Of a stretch of 64,000 nt of DNA, positions 1 through 10,485 are shown one piece after another (position 1 is the first letter of the stretch; each line of letters begins with the position of its first letter). The notes beneath the pieces were generated by a model that had not been told where the DNA came from, made no database searches, and saw nothing but the letters and a program-made list of their open reading frames with translations. Origin of the DNA: Tetrastigma voinierianum (taxonomy: Eukaryota; Streptophyta; Magnoliopsida; Vitales; Vitaceae); assembly GCA_016808115.1 (NCBI GenBank), contig JAEQBH010004434.1:1-64000 (forward strand). The letters run 5' to 3'. Both the position numbers and the translations under genes were made by a program.

Positions 1-27
1 ATTTTTCTAATTCTCTAAAGGGCACGC

Positions 28-249
28 ATGGGATGCCTCCCAGTCCATGCTATCTTGAAGGGTAAAGGAATGCCACTGAATCCGAGATGCCCAAGGTGTA
101 ATCGGGAAATTGAGACCATCCACCATGCGAAAATCTCTTGTGGAGGAACAAGAACATATTTTGATAGCAGCATTGCGAACAACAACCCCACCGCACGGCC
201 TCGCTTAAATATTCTTCTCCTTCTTCAATCATTTCAAGTGAACGTCTGA
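28..249 (+). pseudogene. LINE ORF2 zinc-finger (zf-RVT) remnant
   Basis: The translation contains LPVHAILKGKGMPLNPRCPRC followed by an HH...C pattern. This fits the C-terminal zf-RVT region of plant L1-type LINE ORF2, where a short 'LPV...L..RG' lead precedes CxxC and a downstream H/C pair. Only about 45 residues align with the family idea before the similarity is lost. No reverse transcriptase lies upstream inside the window. The RNase H end of what is probably the same element lies at about 1070-1330, so later DNA separates the two pieces. Confidence 0.6.
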
Positions 250-410
250 TTCTTGCACCATACTGACATAGTAGAACAGAGAACTGATAATTGATGGGTC
301 ACTACCTTCCCAACTCAAGTACTGTTCAACAGGGGCTAGTTTTATCGAGACTCCGGCCCCATCAAATGGTTGCTCATTTCCATTGGTCTCACAAACCATA
401 GATGGCTACG
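250..410. other. Intergenic, nothing recognised
   Basis: No coding or RNA signal is visible. The stretch lies between the LINE zinc-finger remnant and the tandem block. Confidence 0.5.
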
Positions 411-850
411 TGACGCCCCACCCCGAGGGAAAGTGGTTTATTCCCAGTCCCATTGGATCATAAACTAGATTTAGAAAACCCATGTGAACATTGTCCATGA
501 ATATTGCACATGAACAGTTCCAAAGAACAGTAGCTCAAACAGTGCACAACACCTGTGATGCCCTAATTCCCAGAGGTCATTTTTTTTTTTTTTCTATTCT
601 GGGTCCCATTGGATCAGAAACTAGATTTAGAAAACCCATGTGAACATTTTCCATGAATATTGCCCATGAACAAGTATAAAGAACAAGAATAACTCAAATG
701 TTGCACAACACCGTGGACGCCCCAATTCTTTTTTCTATTCGGGTCCTAATTAGATCGAAACTAGACTGGGAAAACCTATGTGAACAAAGTGTCTATGAAT
801 AGGGCCCATGAATGTGCGGTCAAAGAACACAAATAAACAAAGGTACAACA
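411..850. repeat. Three tandem units of about 145-160 bp
   Basis: Units begin near 411, 555 and 714, each with a TGACGCCCC-like start. Each then has a poly-T or TTTTTTCTATT tract, 'GGATCAGAAACTAGA', 'AAAACCCATGTGAACA' and 'TTGCACAACACC'. TGACGCCCC is also the reverse-strand terminus of the Gypsy LTR family at 57.7 and 62.4 kb, so this is probably a degraded LTR piece that became tandem. Confidence 0.7.
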
Positions 851-1070
851 CAGCACTCGTAAGCACACGCTCGCCGCTAGCTGAAGCGCGACCGGGCCAG
901 GCGCCCAAGGTCGCCCGGGCCACGCGGTTGGGCCTCTTATCGTGCGCGCTCTATCGCGCGCCTAAGGCGCTCTGTCACCGCGCTCCTCGGCCGTGCACTG
1001 TCGCGACATAAGCCCTATGTCACGACATAGGAAATCCCATGTTCCGGGATTCTCTGTCGCGACAGCTAAA
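851..1070. other. GC/CpG-rich island with TGTCGCGACA palindromes
   Basis: Positions about 866-1000 are far richer in CG dinucleotides than the surroundings, with runs such as GCGCGCTCTATCGCGCGCC. They are followed by two TGTCGCGACA palindromes and one TGTCACGACA variant at 1005-1065. The same palindrome is massively repeated at 48.5-49.75 kb, which links this piece to that LTR family. Confidence 0.6.
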
Positions 1071-1500
1071 ATGCAACTTGGATGGTGCGATCTTTGAAGA
1101 CTCCTTGCCAAGTGGGTGTGGGTGGTGTAATCCGAAATGAAGTTACTCTCAGGTTTTCACAGGATGCTTCACGCCAGCTGAGGTTGAAGCCCCAGCCGTT
1201 TGTGAAGCACTTCACCAAATCCTCCAACTCCAAATTAAGTAATACCTATGTGTTTGAAATAGACGTAAAAAGAGGTGGTCATCAGATGTTCCTCCGTAAG
1301 CATGATGTCTCAATTCGTGTTTAATAAAAGAATGTAAATCTCTTCTCTCGTGCAAACTTAAATGAGTTTGAGCTTATTAGAAGGCAAGCAAACTGGGTAG
1401 AATGATGCTCTTCCTTTTGGCTCGAGGCTCGCCATGTCATGTGGAGGCCCTAACTTTGGTTATGAATTGCCACATTTCCCCTTGTGTGGGTTTTCTGTTC
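1070..1500 (+). pseudogene. LINE RNase H and C-terminal tail remnant
   Basis: Across frames the sequence gives LDGAIF, then GVGGVIRNE, then an AEVEAPAVCEAL-like stretch. These are the Asp-bearing first strand and the Glu helix of the plant LINE RNase H domain (RVT_3). The frame changes at least twice within 120 bases, so it cannot be translated intact. Further on, about 1400-1500 encodes the usual 'R.A.HLLA' to terminal 'FGYELPHFPLC' type LINE tail and a stop. It is a dead non-LTR element. Confidence 0.65.
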
Positions 1501-1775
1501 AATATATATAATTAAAGTAAGAAAATTTTGAATTAGAAACAATTTTTTATTCTATGAAATATCAAATTATTTTAATTTTTTCAAAAAATATTTTTTAAAT
1601 AACAGCTTAAAATTTCCAAAAAAAATTATTGTAAATTATGACCTAAGTTTTGTTAATTTATCAATTTTTTAATTTATAATTTTTTATATCTTTTTTTTTT
1701 TTTGAAAAGGAAAATAATTTTATTGATTTAAACTAGCAATAAATTAATAAAAACATATAACAAAAATCGCTAAAA
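1500..1775. other. AT-rich flank and target of the solo LTR
   Basis: AT-rich DNA. From about 1690 it reads 'TTTTATTGATTTAAACTAGC', which is repeated in diverged form at 3965-4010. The solo LTR therefore inserted into one of two copies of a short repeat. Confidence 0.5.
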
Positions 1776-1780
1776 ACCAT
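1776..1780. repeat. Target site duplication ACCAT, left
   Basis: Exact partner of 3730-3734. The 5-bp length is normal for LTR retrotransposon integrase. Confidence 0.85.
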
Positions 1781-3729
1781 TGTAAGACCCGAGAAAATTC
1801 CAATTTTTGGAAAAAGGGCAAAATCGTAATTTACCAAAACCAGCACTTCAACCGATGAAATGAAACTAATTTCACCATTGAAATCATCTCAAATCTACAC
1901 GCCGACTCGTCAATTCGAGACAATGAATGCATGTTTTCGGTGCATCGCGCTTCTAAAGGCCAGAACGACATATGACGCTGGTTTAAAGTCACCTATAACA
2001 TGTACTCATGTGACACATGTTGCATGAGTAGAGAACATCAAAATGGACGGTCTAGGAGTGAAGTTTCTCAAACATCAAAATCCAAGATTTAAAGGCATTA
2101 GGTGAATAGTTAAATGATAATAAGACGAAATAGCGAATAGTGTCATCCTCCTCCTTTAAACCAAAGACCAAAATGTGAGAAGAGGGGGAGGAAATCTACA
2201 AAGAGCTTTTAGGTTACGCTTTTAGAGAGTGTGTAGCTTCTCCTGTGTTTACTGCCATCCACCGTCTAATTCTTCTGACAAGAAGGAAAGTCGCTTCACG
2301 CGACAAGGCCTATGTCGCTCTGGGTTTTAAGGAGTTTCTACAAACTCCGTGAGATAGGGGTTTCATCCTACTTGAAAGTTTAATTTTGTTTAAGTGTATT
2401 TATGATGCTTGGAGTTGATTGAGGTCATGAGTGGTTGATCGGGTCCCAAAGCTTGGAACCAATTGTTAGAAAATTTTGAAACTCATTTGTGCAAACCCAT
2501 GACTCAGGCACGAGCCGTTTGGTTTGCGGAATTGTATAAAATTGTGAAACAATTTGTGTTGCGGATGTGGCGAGGCCGGAAATGGCGAGAGCACCCGGTT
2601 TCCCACAAGGTGAAACCGATATTAGGTATTGGCCGTGAACAAGAACCTGTCTCCACTGTTCATGTGAATAGTGTTCACGGAATAAATTTTGTGAAATAAT
2701 GTGTTTGGTTGAGTAATTCAAATCGAATTGCTCGTGGTTGTTGATTAGCCCACGTGAGCTAATTTTGGTATAATGGATTGTGAAATTACATAACATGTTG
2801 TGTGATTTAAATTATGTAAATATATGCATGATGATATATTTGCATGTGTTATATAAATTGTATTGAATCGCATCATGCATTCCATATGCACCGGAGCACC
2901 TTGTGAAACGATAGGAGCGAGCGCATGAGGCGGTTTATCGAGAGTGGTTTTGAGGGCTGACTAATAATAATAATTATCTGAGCGTGTCCATTACAATATC
3001 TGAGGGTAGTCCATATAACATATCAATCGTCTGAGTCACCCCAATTAATATACACTGAGGTTGTCCACCAACAGATCATCGGAGTCGGGTCCAATTACTT
3101 ATATCGGAAGGTTGTTCACAATTAAAAAACAAATATCTTTGTTTTGAAAATAATGTTTCTCATACGTGCTTAGTAAGTGCAGGGAGCTCACAGACTCTGG
3201 GTATGAGAGTCAGTCAGTGTAGACATTCAAGTAGGATCACGCATTTACTTGAATTTGTGTTTCTACTGAGCATTGCATACGAGACTAAATGCGAGAAGAA
3301 TCTATTTGCGCGATTCCACTATCAAGATTACCACCCCGTCGAAGGGAATTTAATATTTCGTACAGGAGCACACTATGGCATTCCGCCATCACAGGCCGCG
3401 AAGAAAGAAAGCCGTCAGGGCTTTGGTTTATGATGTATTACATGTATTATAATTCTGGTATTTTAATATATTTTATATAAGAGTAAAATTTTAACTCTTA
3501 TAACTATGTTATATAGTTGGTATGTTTATGAGTATTGTTTTATGGGCCCAAGTGGCCGTTTTTACTATGCTACACTTATGATGTTGATTGGGATGTGTTA
3601 GGTACTATGGGTAGAGCCCCGTACAAGGAGACTCGCCCGATTCATGTGAGCTCCAAGCAAGATCCGACATTCACGAAGTTTTCAAGGAAGGATCGTAGTC
3701 AACGACCCCCCGGGTTTTGGGGCGTCACA
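1781..3729 (+). mobile_element. Solo LTR of a Ty3/Gypsy element
   Basis: It starts TGTAAGACCCGAGAAAA and ends GGGGCGTCACA, which is a TG...CA structure 1,949 bp long. It is flanked on both sides by the exact 5-bp duplication ACCAT (1776-1780 and 3730-3734). The termini match those of the LTRs at 50.87-52.96, 54.60-56.72 and 57.74-60.31 kb. No primer-binding site or coding DNA follows, so it is a solo LTR left by recombination. Internal degenerate tandem units with 'TCTGAG..GTCCA' lie at about 2960-3120. ORFs inside are not genes. Confidence 0.9.
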
Positions 3730-3734
3730 ACCAT
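3730..3734. repeat. Target site duplication ACCAT, right
   Basis: Exact partner of 1776-1780, immediately after the terminal CA of the solo LTR. Confidence 0.85.
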
Positions 3735-4620
3735 AGAGGATGAAACAACATTCTTCTTAATAGTATAATAAATCGATTCAAAGTCTATACATTTGATAGT
3801 TAAGAATACACATTTGATGTCACTATTGTGACGAGAATACTTGTGACTCAAGTTCTAGAACATATTGACAATCATTGATTTTCAAAGTGATTAATTTTCA
3901 AAAAAAAAAAAAACTTTAAGATTATTTTTTAAAATTTTGAATATAAATATCTTTTATCTTCTTTTTTTTTTTAAATGAAAAATAATATTATTGATTCAAA
4001 CTTGCAATAGATTGATAGATCCAAGATACAAATAGCTAAAATCATAAGCATTTATTTAAACAATATTCGTGCTTAATAAAGATAATAAACCAGCATAAAG
4101 TCTACAAATTTGATAAAATATTGACTAGAATATCTGCAGAGTTTTTCAACATACTGAGGACCATAATTTGATATATTCGACTTATCAAATATGTCTTGCC
4201 TATCTAAATCGTCCCCACACAGATAAAACGACGACAAACAAAATGTCCAACAACACAAAAAACAAAATAAAACTTAAATCTTCATGGAATAATCACTTTA
4301 TTAAACAAAAAAATAAAAGAAAAAGATTCGCATGGGTGATTTCAGACCAAGAATGGTCAAAAAGTCACCCCTCATTGCTTGAGGAAAATAGGTTACAAGA
4401 GAAAAAAAAATTAGAGAAAATGAGAGCAGGACGGCTAGGGTTTTCTATCTTTATTTTAAATGTTATATTTTATCTTAACTTTTAAAAGATAGAAATTTTT
4501 TATGAAACTTACCAAAGCGAAGACAGATGAGGTGATCTCTAACCCTAACTCTAACCCTAATTGATATGATACACAACTTACTAGAGAGGAGAGGAGATTA
4601 ATATGTGATTTTCTATTAAT
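3735..4620. repeat. Diverged duplicate of the solo-LTR target region, then AT-rich DNA
   Basis: With the LTR removed, 1690-1775 plus 3735-3890 resembles 3955-4170. Shared blocks are ATTGATT.AAACT.GCAATA, 'CAAAGTCTA.A.ATTTGAT' and 'CATATTGA..A'. The rest (4170-4620) contains no recognised gene. A few ACCCTAA-like units occur at 4535-4560. Confidence 0.45.
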
Positions 4621-5430
4621 AATAAATTTAAATTATAGGAAAAAAGTTCCAATTTTTTTTTCCATCTCTGAACTCAGATTCATTTTTCTTTATGAATTTG
4701 TTGTTTCACTGCAAAGATAAATGGGAAAACTATGTTATTGTCTCTGTAGTTCAATTTCTATATGAAAAATTAAGATTAAAAGGACATGTCCAATGATTTC
4801 AAAAGTATTTCATGAAGGTTCAACAAATTTTAGGTACTATCTCAAGAACATCAGGGTACTAATGTGTGTGTTAGGTATGACCTCGTATCTAAGGTTTAGT
4901 CAAGCCATATCATACGTTTGTTGCCCCCTTATTAATAATTTTGCATTCTTTATCAAATATTTTTAAAATCAGGGAATCTAGTCTTAGTTTCAAGTTTTTT
5001 GATCCATAGTTTTAAAAGACACGCTTAGACTCAAAGCACAACTACTCCCTGACTCAACGTCTCACTATCCAAAACATGTGCCTTATTGAAAAGACATGAC
5101 TTGTAGATTTTAATTTCCTTTCTAAACACTTTAATTCTTGAAAATTCTAATTATATATTGAAATTATAAGGATTTCAAGTATTTCTTTATTGAATGTTTC
5201 TTTTAAAATGTCAAGAATGTTAATTTTTTTTATTAATTCAATTAGATTTTGAACTTATATTTTACAAAGTCAAGCTGCACCTTAATGTTACGGCTCAAGG
5301 CCTTTAAAACTATGTTTTAATCATAATTTTTCAAATAAATTGAAATGGGTACTCCATAACATGGTTTTCCCAACATAAATCCATCGATTAATTTATTAGC
5401 AATTTGATAAGTTTAAACAGTTTATAAATG
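4620..5430. other. Intergenic, nothing recognised
   Basis: AT-rich with no supported gene, RNA or repeat boundary. Confidence 0.5.
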
Positions 5431-5432
5431 AT

Positions 5433-6830
5433 TAGGGAGAAGATCGGATTAGTGGGTTGCCAGATGAAATTCTAGTTTCGATACTATCTTGCTTGACCAT
5501 TAGGGAAGACCAATTTTTCTAATTAGGTTTCTTGTGGTGGAACAATACAAAGGCCCAAACATAGACGAATTTAGAGTCGATTTGATTTGAGGAACAAACA
5601 TAGTTCTGATTTATTGATAGATGGGTCAGGTTTCACTATCAAAAAAGAGTCTGCTACATTTGAGCTCAACTTGTTAGGCAATGATAATCGTTCAAAATTC
5701 TATACATTTCCATGTCGAGTATTGGGATTAAGTTCAAAGGGGTGTTTCCTGAGGAACGACAACAAGCCTAATATGTTTGTCATACGATCCTACATCGATT
5801 CCACACAAGAGTGTAAAGTGGTACTTAAGCTTGAGAAGTCCTCTCATTTATCGCTCTATTTTAGTCATTTAAGGTCCTATCATCGTACTTTCATTAAGAG
5901 TTAGTAATGAGTTTTCGGAGAGGGCTACCCGGAAAGGACTATCCTGTGCACCAAAGGTGGGGCCCAGAGTGAATCATAGCCTCAAGCCCAATCGAGAGCC
6001 TAATCCAAAAAACCGACCCGGAGCAGGGGTGTGGGAGATCCTCTGCTTATAATACCACACTTTGTGTGGAACCAATGTGAAATCATATCATTCCATACCC
6101 TTTGAAAAACCGGTCATCCGCAAATGGCATTCACTCTGGGTGGCTCACACTCTAGCTAGCATTACTCTAAGCCCACCTTTGGTGCATCGAGTAGCCCTTT
6201 TCTAGGTAACCCTCTCCCGCTATGCACTGACTCTCAATGAAAGCACCAATGATAAGGCCTCAAACCCAATGAGAAAGTTCAACCCAAAAGACCGACTTGA
6301 TAGGTGGGAGAACCTCTCAAGCTTAAGTACCACTCCACACTTTTGTATGGAACCGATGTGAAATCGTATCATTCCATACCCCTTAAGAAACTGGACATCC
6401 ACGGACAACATTCACTCTGGGTGGCTCACACTCTGGCTAGCATTCACCTTTAGGCCCACCTTTGATGCACCGAGTAACCTTCTTCCAGGTAACCCTTTCC
6501 CAGATAGCCAGACATCTCCCACTGCGTACCAACTCTCAATAAAAGCATCAATGATAGGGCCTCAAGCCCAACCTAAAAGAACAGCCTCAAGCCTAACCGA
6601 TGTGGCTTGACAATGAATTTGTTTGTTTTTCAAGGAAGGTTGAGTGTTGAATGGGAGCCGAAGATGATTTTTAAGAATGTGGCTTTTCTCACTGAGGTAT
6701 CTATTAGTTACTATAAGCCTATGGTATGTAAAAGTCTGTTTAAAACCCGAATAATGATTCTCTCATTGGATTTCTTGCCACGATCAAGAATTGGCCCAAA
6801 TTACAGAGATTTGTATTGCAAGTAAATGTT
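5433..6830 (+). pseudogene. F-box/FBD/LRR protein, broken copy 1
   Basis: At 5433-5515 one frame reads DRISGLPDEILVSILSCL, a typical start of the plant F-box of FBD/LRR proteins, which act as substrate adaptors of SCF ubiquitin ligases. About 5540-5785 gives EQYKGPNIDEFRV and ELNLLGNDN, the inter-LRR part of the same family. Similarity then stops at an insertion (about 5785-6600) and resumes at 6640 with EPKMIFKNVAFLTEVS. Frame changes, a stop soon after the F-box and the insertion make it a pseudogene. No FBD domain is seen at its 3' end. It converges on the better preserved minus-strand copy at 7037-11085. Confidence 0.75.
5785..6605. mobile_element. Cluster of LTR/TRIM-like repeats inside the F-box copy
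   Basis: Three copies of one repeat are visible: plus orientation at about 5785-5915, minus orientation at about 6010-6225 and 6240-6520. Shared blocks are CACATCGGTTCCA, 'GTGTGGAGTGGTACTTAAGC' and GGTGCTTTCATTGAGAG (in various states of decay). GAGAGGGCTACCC at 5925 is repeated inverted near 6210. There is no coding capacity. The class (TRIM, LARD or foldback) cannot be settled by eye. Confidence 0.55.
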
Positions 6831-7036
6831 TGAAGATGACATCAAACCTTCAAGAATAAGATTGTATTAACTTCTCCGGTTAATTATCTTATCTAACAGT
6901 TTCTTACTCCATCACCATCATAGATTGCTATTGTAAAACCAAACATTTTTTAACAATTCTCAACAAGAATATCAAAATTCATAATATTTAAATATGAACA
7001 AAAAAAATTATTCTAAAATCATGCCCCCACCTAAGA
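6830..7036. other. Spacer between the two convergent F-box copies
   Basis: AT-rich with no feature recognised. Confidence 0.5.
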
Positions 7037-7330
7037 TTACAACATTACTAATTCAACTCCAATAGGTACTTCTGCTTTCAACTGTTGCTCCGCAACAACT
7101 TTTCTCTTGCTCATCCTTCCACTTTCACTATCACTTTCTGGATAGCGAATATCAATAATAATTTTCTCTAGCGTAACGGCATTTTCAATAATCTGTTTAA
7201 CAAGCTCAAAATCACAAATATAATTACGATAACCTGCAATTTCCACCACTTTGAGGTTGTGATGATGATGGTACTTGACTGCCTCCCTTAGTTCTTTACT
7301 TGCAGTTTCTCGAGTTTTAGATCGAAATAT
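7037..7330 (-). CDS. FBD-domain terminal exon of copy 2
   Basis: An intact stretch of about 95 codons ends at a stop at 7037. It carries EAVKYHHHHN, then VVEIAGYRNY, NAVTLEKIIID and the final VPIGVELVML, matching the closing segment of FBD domains. An R/K-rich loop replaces the middle of the domain. The intron boundary upstream is probably near 7330, where a pyrimidine-poor A/T run begins. It is listed separately because it is the only unbroken part of the locus. Confidence 0.6.
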   Translation of the reverse strand: MFRSKTRETASKELREAVKYHHHHNLKVVEIAGYRNYICDFELVKQIIENAVTLEKIIIDIRYPESDSESGRMSKRKVVAEQQLKAEVPIGVELVML

Positions 7331-7379
7331 TTTATTTGAAAAAAAAATTATAAAATTAGTTTGGAACCAAATTAATGCC

Positions 7380-8230
7380 TAAAGTAGTGCGTAATGTCGT
7401 TGTCATGAACAACAACAATTGAAATTATTAAATTGTCAAATACCGCTGTCCAATTGGAATTAAAATTGTCAAATGTTGTTGTCCATAACAGCGGCAATTG
7501 GACTTGTAATAAATCCAATAATAAAATGGGGAGAAAGAAGACAAGGTAAAAATAAAAGATTCAAATGCTTACGTCCAGGCAGAGGCGGCAATTGAATCAA
7601 AGGAAAACATTGTCAAGAACAATGGCATTTGCCAAACACACTAGTTTGGGCATTAGTTTGGCTAAAAAACTAAATTCGTCATTTTTCTCCCCCACAAACA
7701 CTATTTCGGTCTAAAACTCCAATTTCTCCCTCTTTATCATCTTTATATGATAGTTGGGGTCTTATACAAAGATACAATAAATTTCCATTCAGTGAACAAC
7801 AATTGATGTCAAGTAATGACAATATCCATTATTATTACTATCAAGCTTTGTCCCAAAATAATGCTTTTTCAAAAAAAAAAAATCGCAAATTAAGACATGT
7901 TTCAAAATAATGGCCAAACCGTCCTAGTTAAAATCATAATTACCAACTACGGTTTTAAGCACTAATTTGAGCATTTTTCTCAAATCTGTTCTGGATTGGT
8001 ATCTTTTTATTTTAAAAGCACTATTTTGGGACAAAACTCATTACTATCACTATCTACATAAAGAGATGGTTGTTCTTCGACAACAAAGCGGTAAATATTT
8101 ATTGCAACTTATGATATCCATTTGTATTGTATCATCAGTCATCATTGATGTAAGGTTGGGGCCAAGTGATGGATGGTCGAGAAGTTTAAGTAAGTCAAAA
8201 TATGGGTTTTGTGTAGTTTTCTAAGGACGA
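7380..8230. repeat. Foldback-type repeats with inverted arms
   Basis: TTGTCCCAAAATAATGCTTT at about 7850 is repeated inverted at 8010-8035 (AAAAGCACTATTTTGGGACA). Motifs of the form 'GTCGTTGTCATGAACAAC' at 7390-7500 resemble the arms of the foldback element at 29.7-30.4 kb. No coding region is supported. Confidence 0.5.
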
Positions 8231-9180
8231 AATAGGTTATGGACGAATTTTGGAGATTTTCTAAGTTAGGGACGGTGTATTTACGGTATATAAGGAGAAA
8301 AAAAAGGTATTTAGGAAGGTTTTAGTGATATGGAACAAGATTTGGAAAGTTTTGGGTTGAGGTTGAAAATTTGGTTATGGAAAGTTTAGAGAAAAGATGA
8401 GATGGTGAGGAGAGTAGAGTTTGCACAAGAGTAGTTACTTGCTGGGTTGCGAGAAAGATCCACAAGATAGATGATGGAGTGAAGGCGCCGCGATCAACTA
8501 TGGACCGGTTGATTGATAATGGGACAAATACCGCCACCAAGGAATCCCACCTAGGTATGAAGCCCTGACCGTCCCCAAGGGAATCCACCCAAGAGATAAG
8601 AGAACAAGAGATAACTCTTAAAAAGAGAAATCTGAAAATATTATTAAACTTGAATTGATTTGTAAGAGACTACATTATGGGGGTATATATAGTCTCATAC
8701 TTTCTAAATCAAATAAAGCAACTTCTACTTTAACTAGGAAAATAAACTTTCTAAATTACATAAAGCAACTCTTAAAAGCAAACTTTCTAAAATAAATAAA
8801 GCAAATCTTCCTAAAAGGGATAAAACAAAATCGCCAGGCAAATCTCATAGCAAATCTTTTCTAAAATCATGGCTCCACATCGGGGGGTTGTCGAAATGGC
8901 GTTTTTGCCTTCGAGGCCCAAATGAGAGTCCCGAAAAGGAGTTTTTCACATGTATTCAATGCGTCTTGACCTCCCGATCAATTCTACAATAATTAGGCTG
9001 ATTATCTGTTTGGTGTGTTTATGACTCCTGCATCAATCATCATCAACGTATATGTATAATAGAGCACTAAATTAACTCATTGGTTCGACTTTGGGTTTGC
9101 TCCCCAATGATCACCGATTTGAGTCTCTTTAACAGTTAACTTCAAGACTCCATAAGATTAGTCCAAATGTATACAAACTG
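8230..9180. repeat. Unclassified LTR-like repeat
   Basis: It contains GGAATCCCACCTAGG and CCCCAAGGGAATCCACCC, plus five loose copies of 'CTTTCTAAA..AAATAAAGCAA' at 8700-8830. It looks like untranslated retroelement DNA. No termini or target duplication were found, so boundaries are approximate. Confidence 0.3.
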
Positions 9181-9199
9181 ACTTAAACACCCACACACC

Positions 9200-9780
9200 C
9201 ACAATTATTAAAAAAGGAAAAAAAAATCTAAACATTCACCTGCAACACAAATCTCTGCAATTTGGGCCAATTCTTGATCGTTGCAAGATGTGACACCCAC
9301 ACACCTACATTTATTAAAAAGGAGAAGAAAAAAACTCCAAACATTCACTTCCAACACAAATTTATGCAAATTAGGCCAATTCTTGATCGTGGCGGTAGCA
9401 CCCCACATTCACGGTTATTAAAAAGAGAAGGAAAAAAAAATAACATTACATGCAGCACAAATCTCTACAATTTGGGCCAATTCTTGATCATGCTAAAGTG
9501 ACACCCACACCACGATTATTAAAGAGGAAAAAAAAACTCGAGACATTTACTTGCAATACAAATCTACGCAATTTGGGCTATTCTTGATCGTTGCAAGATG
9601 CTTAACACCCACACCACGATTATTTTAAAAAAAAAAAAAAAAGTAAAGAAAACTCCAAACATTTCACCTGCAATGTATTGCCAATACTTGATCGAGGCAA
9701 GAATCCAACGAAGGATAATCATTGTGTTATTCACAACCAACACAAATTGCTTGAGGTTTTTAAGTCCTAGCAGTAAGTAA
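9200..9780 (-). repeat. Five-fold tandem amplification of an F-box-gene segment
   Basis: The block GGGCCAATTCTTGATCG, or a close variant, recurs at about 9261, 9370, 9472, 9572 and 9675, a period of 100-109 bp. On the minus strand each unit encodes an ATIKNWP.L.KFVL.VNV-like LRR segment followed by a pyrimidine-rich tract. The single-copy counterpart is at 6775-6835 in the plus-strand F-box copy. The gene segment was therefore multiplied after the two copies separated. Confidence 0.8.
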
Positions 9781-10050
9781 TCACTCAACATTCCCTGAAA
9801 AAACAAAATCATAGTTAAGCCAAAAAACATGTATATACAAAAACAAATAGTTAGAGAAACATGGAAACTAACCTATGCTCCATGATCGATTCTCAAGTGT
9901 AGAATTTCTAACCGAGGAAGATACCATGAAACCATATAAATAATACATACAATTCACACACCATCTGAGCCCGATAATGCTGACTACGAAAGATACCTCG
10001 AAAAGCCGAGGTACATTCTTAAAAAGCATCTTTGGCTCACTTCCAACATA

Positions 10051-10485
10051 AGAGCATCTCCAGCAGTGGAGCAAAAAGCTAAATATAGATGCTAAATTGA
10101 AAAAAACTAGCTCCAGCAGTGGAACAATAATGGGAGAAAAAGTATTGCCAGTGAATAGTTTCTAGCAATATTTGTCCAAATATTGCTAGAAACTATTCAC
10201 TAGCAATAAGTGTTTGAAGGATGAAAAATTCCATTTTGCCCTCAACAACAAAATTTATAATGTATGGAGTGATATAAATGAATGAAGGGTACATAATGTA
10301 ATTATTAAGGAAGAGAAAGGGTAAAATTGGAATAGATTTAGGATAGATAAAACTTTGGAGATGTCCCTCGCTAGAGATGTTCTAACTAAAACTTTAGCTA
10401 AATCTCAAAAAAAGAAGTGACTTTTAGGGCAAAAAATATAGGCTTTAGATCGCACCAATTTTTAGATGATTCTTGGAGACGCTCT
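10051..10485. mobile_element. MITE with AGAGCATCTCCAGCAG termini
   Basis: It starts AGAGCATCTCCAGCAG and ends TTGGAGACGCTCT, near-perfect terminal inverted repeats of a MITE type common in plants. It interrupts the LRR coding sequence of the minus-strand F-box copy between LRYL-like and YVGSEP-like codons. It is 435 bp long, AT-rich and has no ORF. An internal near-perfect palindrome lies at 10143-10208. No clear target duplication was seen. Confidence 0.75.
10143..10208. repeat. Near-perfect 32-bp inverted repeat with 2-nt spacer
   Basis: Left arm 10143-10174 and right arm 10177-10208 are reverse complements except for one position (C at 10149 opposite A at 10202). The spacer is TC. Transcribed from either strand, it would form a 32-bp hairpin. 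It sits inside the MITE. Confidence 0.85.

Noticed and set aside
2425..2796. 123-codon minus-strand ORF
   Set aside because: Inside the solo LTR. A similar antisense ORF at 55286-55576 reflects shared LTR sequence, not a protein gene.
4530..4565. Telomere-like CCCTAA units
   Set aside because: Only three irregular units, and the plant telomere unit is CCCTAAA. Too short to be an interstitial telomere.
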